Part shown: one piece after another, positions 6,095 through 6,611 of the stretch
Position numbering within the stretch: position 1 is the stretch's first letter
Layout: every line of letters starts with the position of its first letter
Source: Granulosicoccaceae bacterium
GTDB taxonomy: Bacteria > Pseudomonadota > Gammaproteobacteria > Granulosicoccales > Granulosicoccaceae
Assembly (NCBI GenBank): GCA_023301405.1
Contig: JALZUX010000010.1
Coordinates: forward strand, 1 to 6,611
Direction of reading: 5' to 3'
DNA length: 6,611 bases
Program-made: the position numbers and the translations under genes
Notes under the pieces: model-generated
Told to the model about the DNA's origin: nothing
Seen by the model: the letters and a program-made list of their open reading frames with translations, nothing else
Databases searched by the model: none

Positions 6095-6611
6095 ATATTC
6101 CGTTTATTGATACTGAGCAAATGATAGAGGTAGATCGTGCCATGATGGACGACTACCGTATCAGCTTGTTTCAAATGATGGAAAACGCTGGTCGATGCCT
6201 GGCAATGTTGACTCGCGAACGTTTCCTACAGGGTGACGCTAAGGGTAAAGCGATCACCGTGATGGCAGGTAACGGGGGCAACGGTGGTGGCGCGCTTGTT
6301 GCCGCTCGCCGTTTGCATAACTGGGGTGCACACGTCAGCGTGTTGCTCGCAAAACCTGAAGATAAAATGGCGCCGGTGCCTCTTCAGCAGCTTGATATCC
6401 TCAAACGTATGGGGGTAACCAGTACGGTTGGTGCTAGCATGCCGCCTAGAGGTGAATCAGCGGATGTTATTATCGATGGTCTGATTGGTTATAGCTTGAA
6501 AGGCGCACCGTATGGCGCAACCAAAGATCTGATCGACTGGGCGAATGCACATAGGGCCCCGGTTCTGTCGCTCGATACACCGTCTGGTATAGACACGGCG
6601 ACCGGGTCTGT
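6070..6611 (+). CDS. nnrE: NAD(P)H-hydrate epimerase, YjeF N-terminal domain (partial)
   Basis: The first 180 residues of a gene cut by the right edge. The family interconverts the R and S epimers of hydrated NADH and NADPH, so that a partner dehydratase can restore the cofactor. Visible motifs are TEQMIEVDRAM (15-25), FQMMENAGR (34-42), the nucleotide-site loop AGNGGNGGGALVAARRL (66-82), IIDGLIGYSLKGAPYG (134-149) with D136, and LSLDTPSGIDTATG (166-179) with D169 and D175. The loop differs from the common GxNNGGDGLVAAR form by having Gly where Asp is usual. The DGLIGYSLKG segment recalls the DAIFGFSFKG of eukaryotic epimerase (AIBP/NAXE) more than the DxLFGTGL of bacterial bifunctional YjeF. 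Whether an ADP-dependent dehydratase domain follows cannot be seen. The start at 6070 has a good Shine-Dalgarno site and gives a normal N-terminus before TEQM. The upstream gene ends 48 nt earlier, suggesting co-transcription. Confidence 0.9.
   Translation, partial: MSIPLIDIDIPFIDTEQMIEVDRAMMDDYRISLFQMMENAGRCLAMLTRERFLQGDAKGKAITVMAGNGGNGGGALVAARRLHNWGAHVSVLLAKPEDKMAPVPLQQLDILKRMGVTSTVGASMPPRGESADVIIDGLIGYSLKGAPYGATKDLIDWANAHRAPVLSLDTPSGIDTATGS

Overview
The window is a compact stretch of bacterial chromosome with every recognisable gene on the + strand. By eye the GC content is moderate (mid-40s percent), gaps are short, and the genes after the first two are preceded by clear Shine-Dalgarno sequences. 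Protein style suggests a gammaproteobacterium, possibly marine, but there is no rRNA or other phylogenetic marker, so this is only an impression. I see no tRNA, rRNA, mobile element, CRISPR array or integration site.

Layout from left to right: (1) a 93-residue two-helix membrane protein of PGPGW-like appearance (28-309), whose frame is open to the left edge; (2) a classical short-chain dehydrogenase/reductase (371-1252 with my preferred start); (3) after a 111-nt gap holding an imperfect inverted repeat, a membrane-anchored FMN/iron-sulfur protein of the stand-alone glutamate synthase-domain family (1364-2947); (4) a thiamine-diphosphate enzyme of the acetolactate synthase family (2979-4616); (5) an aldehyde dehydrogenase (4636-6021); (6) the first 180 residues of an NAD(P)H-hydrate epimerase (6070 to the right edge).

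Genes 3 to 6 are separated by only 31, 19 and 48 nt and look like one operon. The ThDP enzyme and the aldehyde dehydrogenase form a plausible two-step module: decarboxylation or carboligation of a 2-oxoacid, then oxidation of an aldehyde with NAD(P)+. The FMN/Fe-S protein would add a membrane-associated redox step of unknown substrate, and the epimerase would repair hydrated NAD(P)H. The substrate of the whole set cannot be read from sequence. No acetolactate decarboxylase, AHAS small subunit, GltD subunit or glutaminase domain is present in the window, so neither a textbook acetoin pathway nor a textbook glutamate synthase is encoded here.

The most distinctive non-coding signal is a perfect 10-bp inverted repeat with a 7-nt loop (6068-6094) that buries the start codon of the epimerase gene, suggesting translational control or an operator at that point of the operon.
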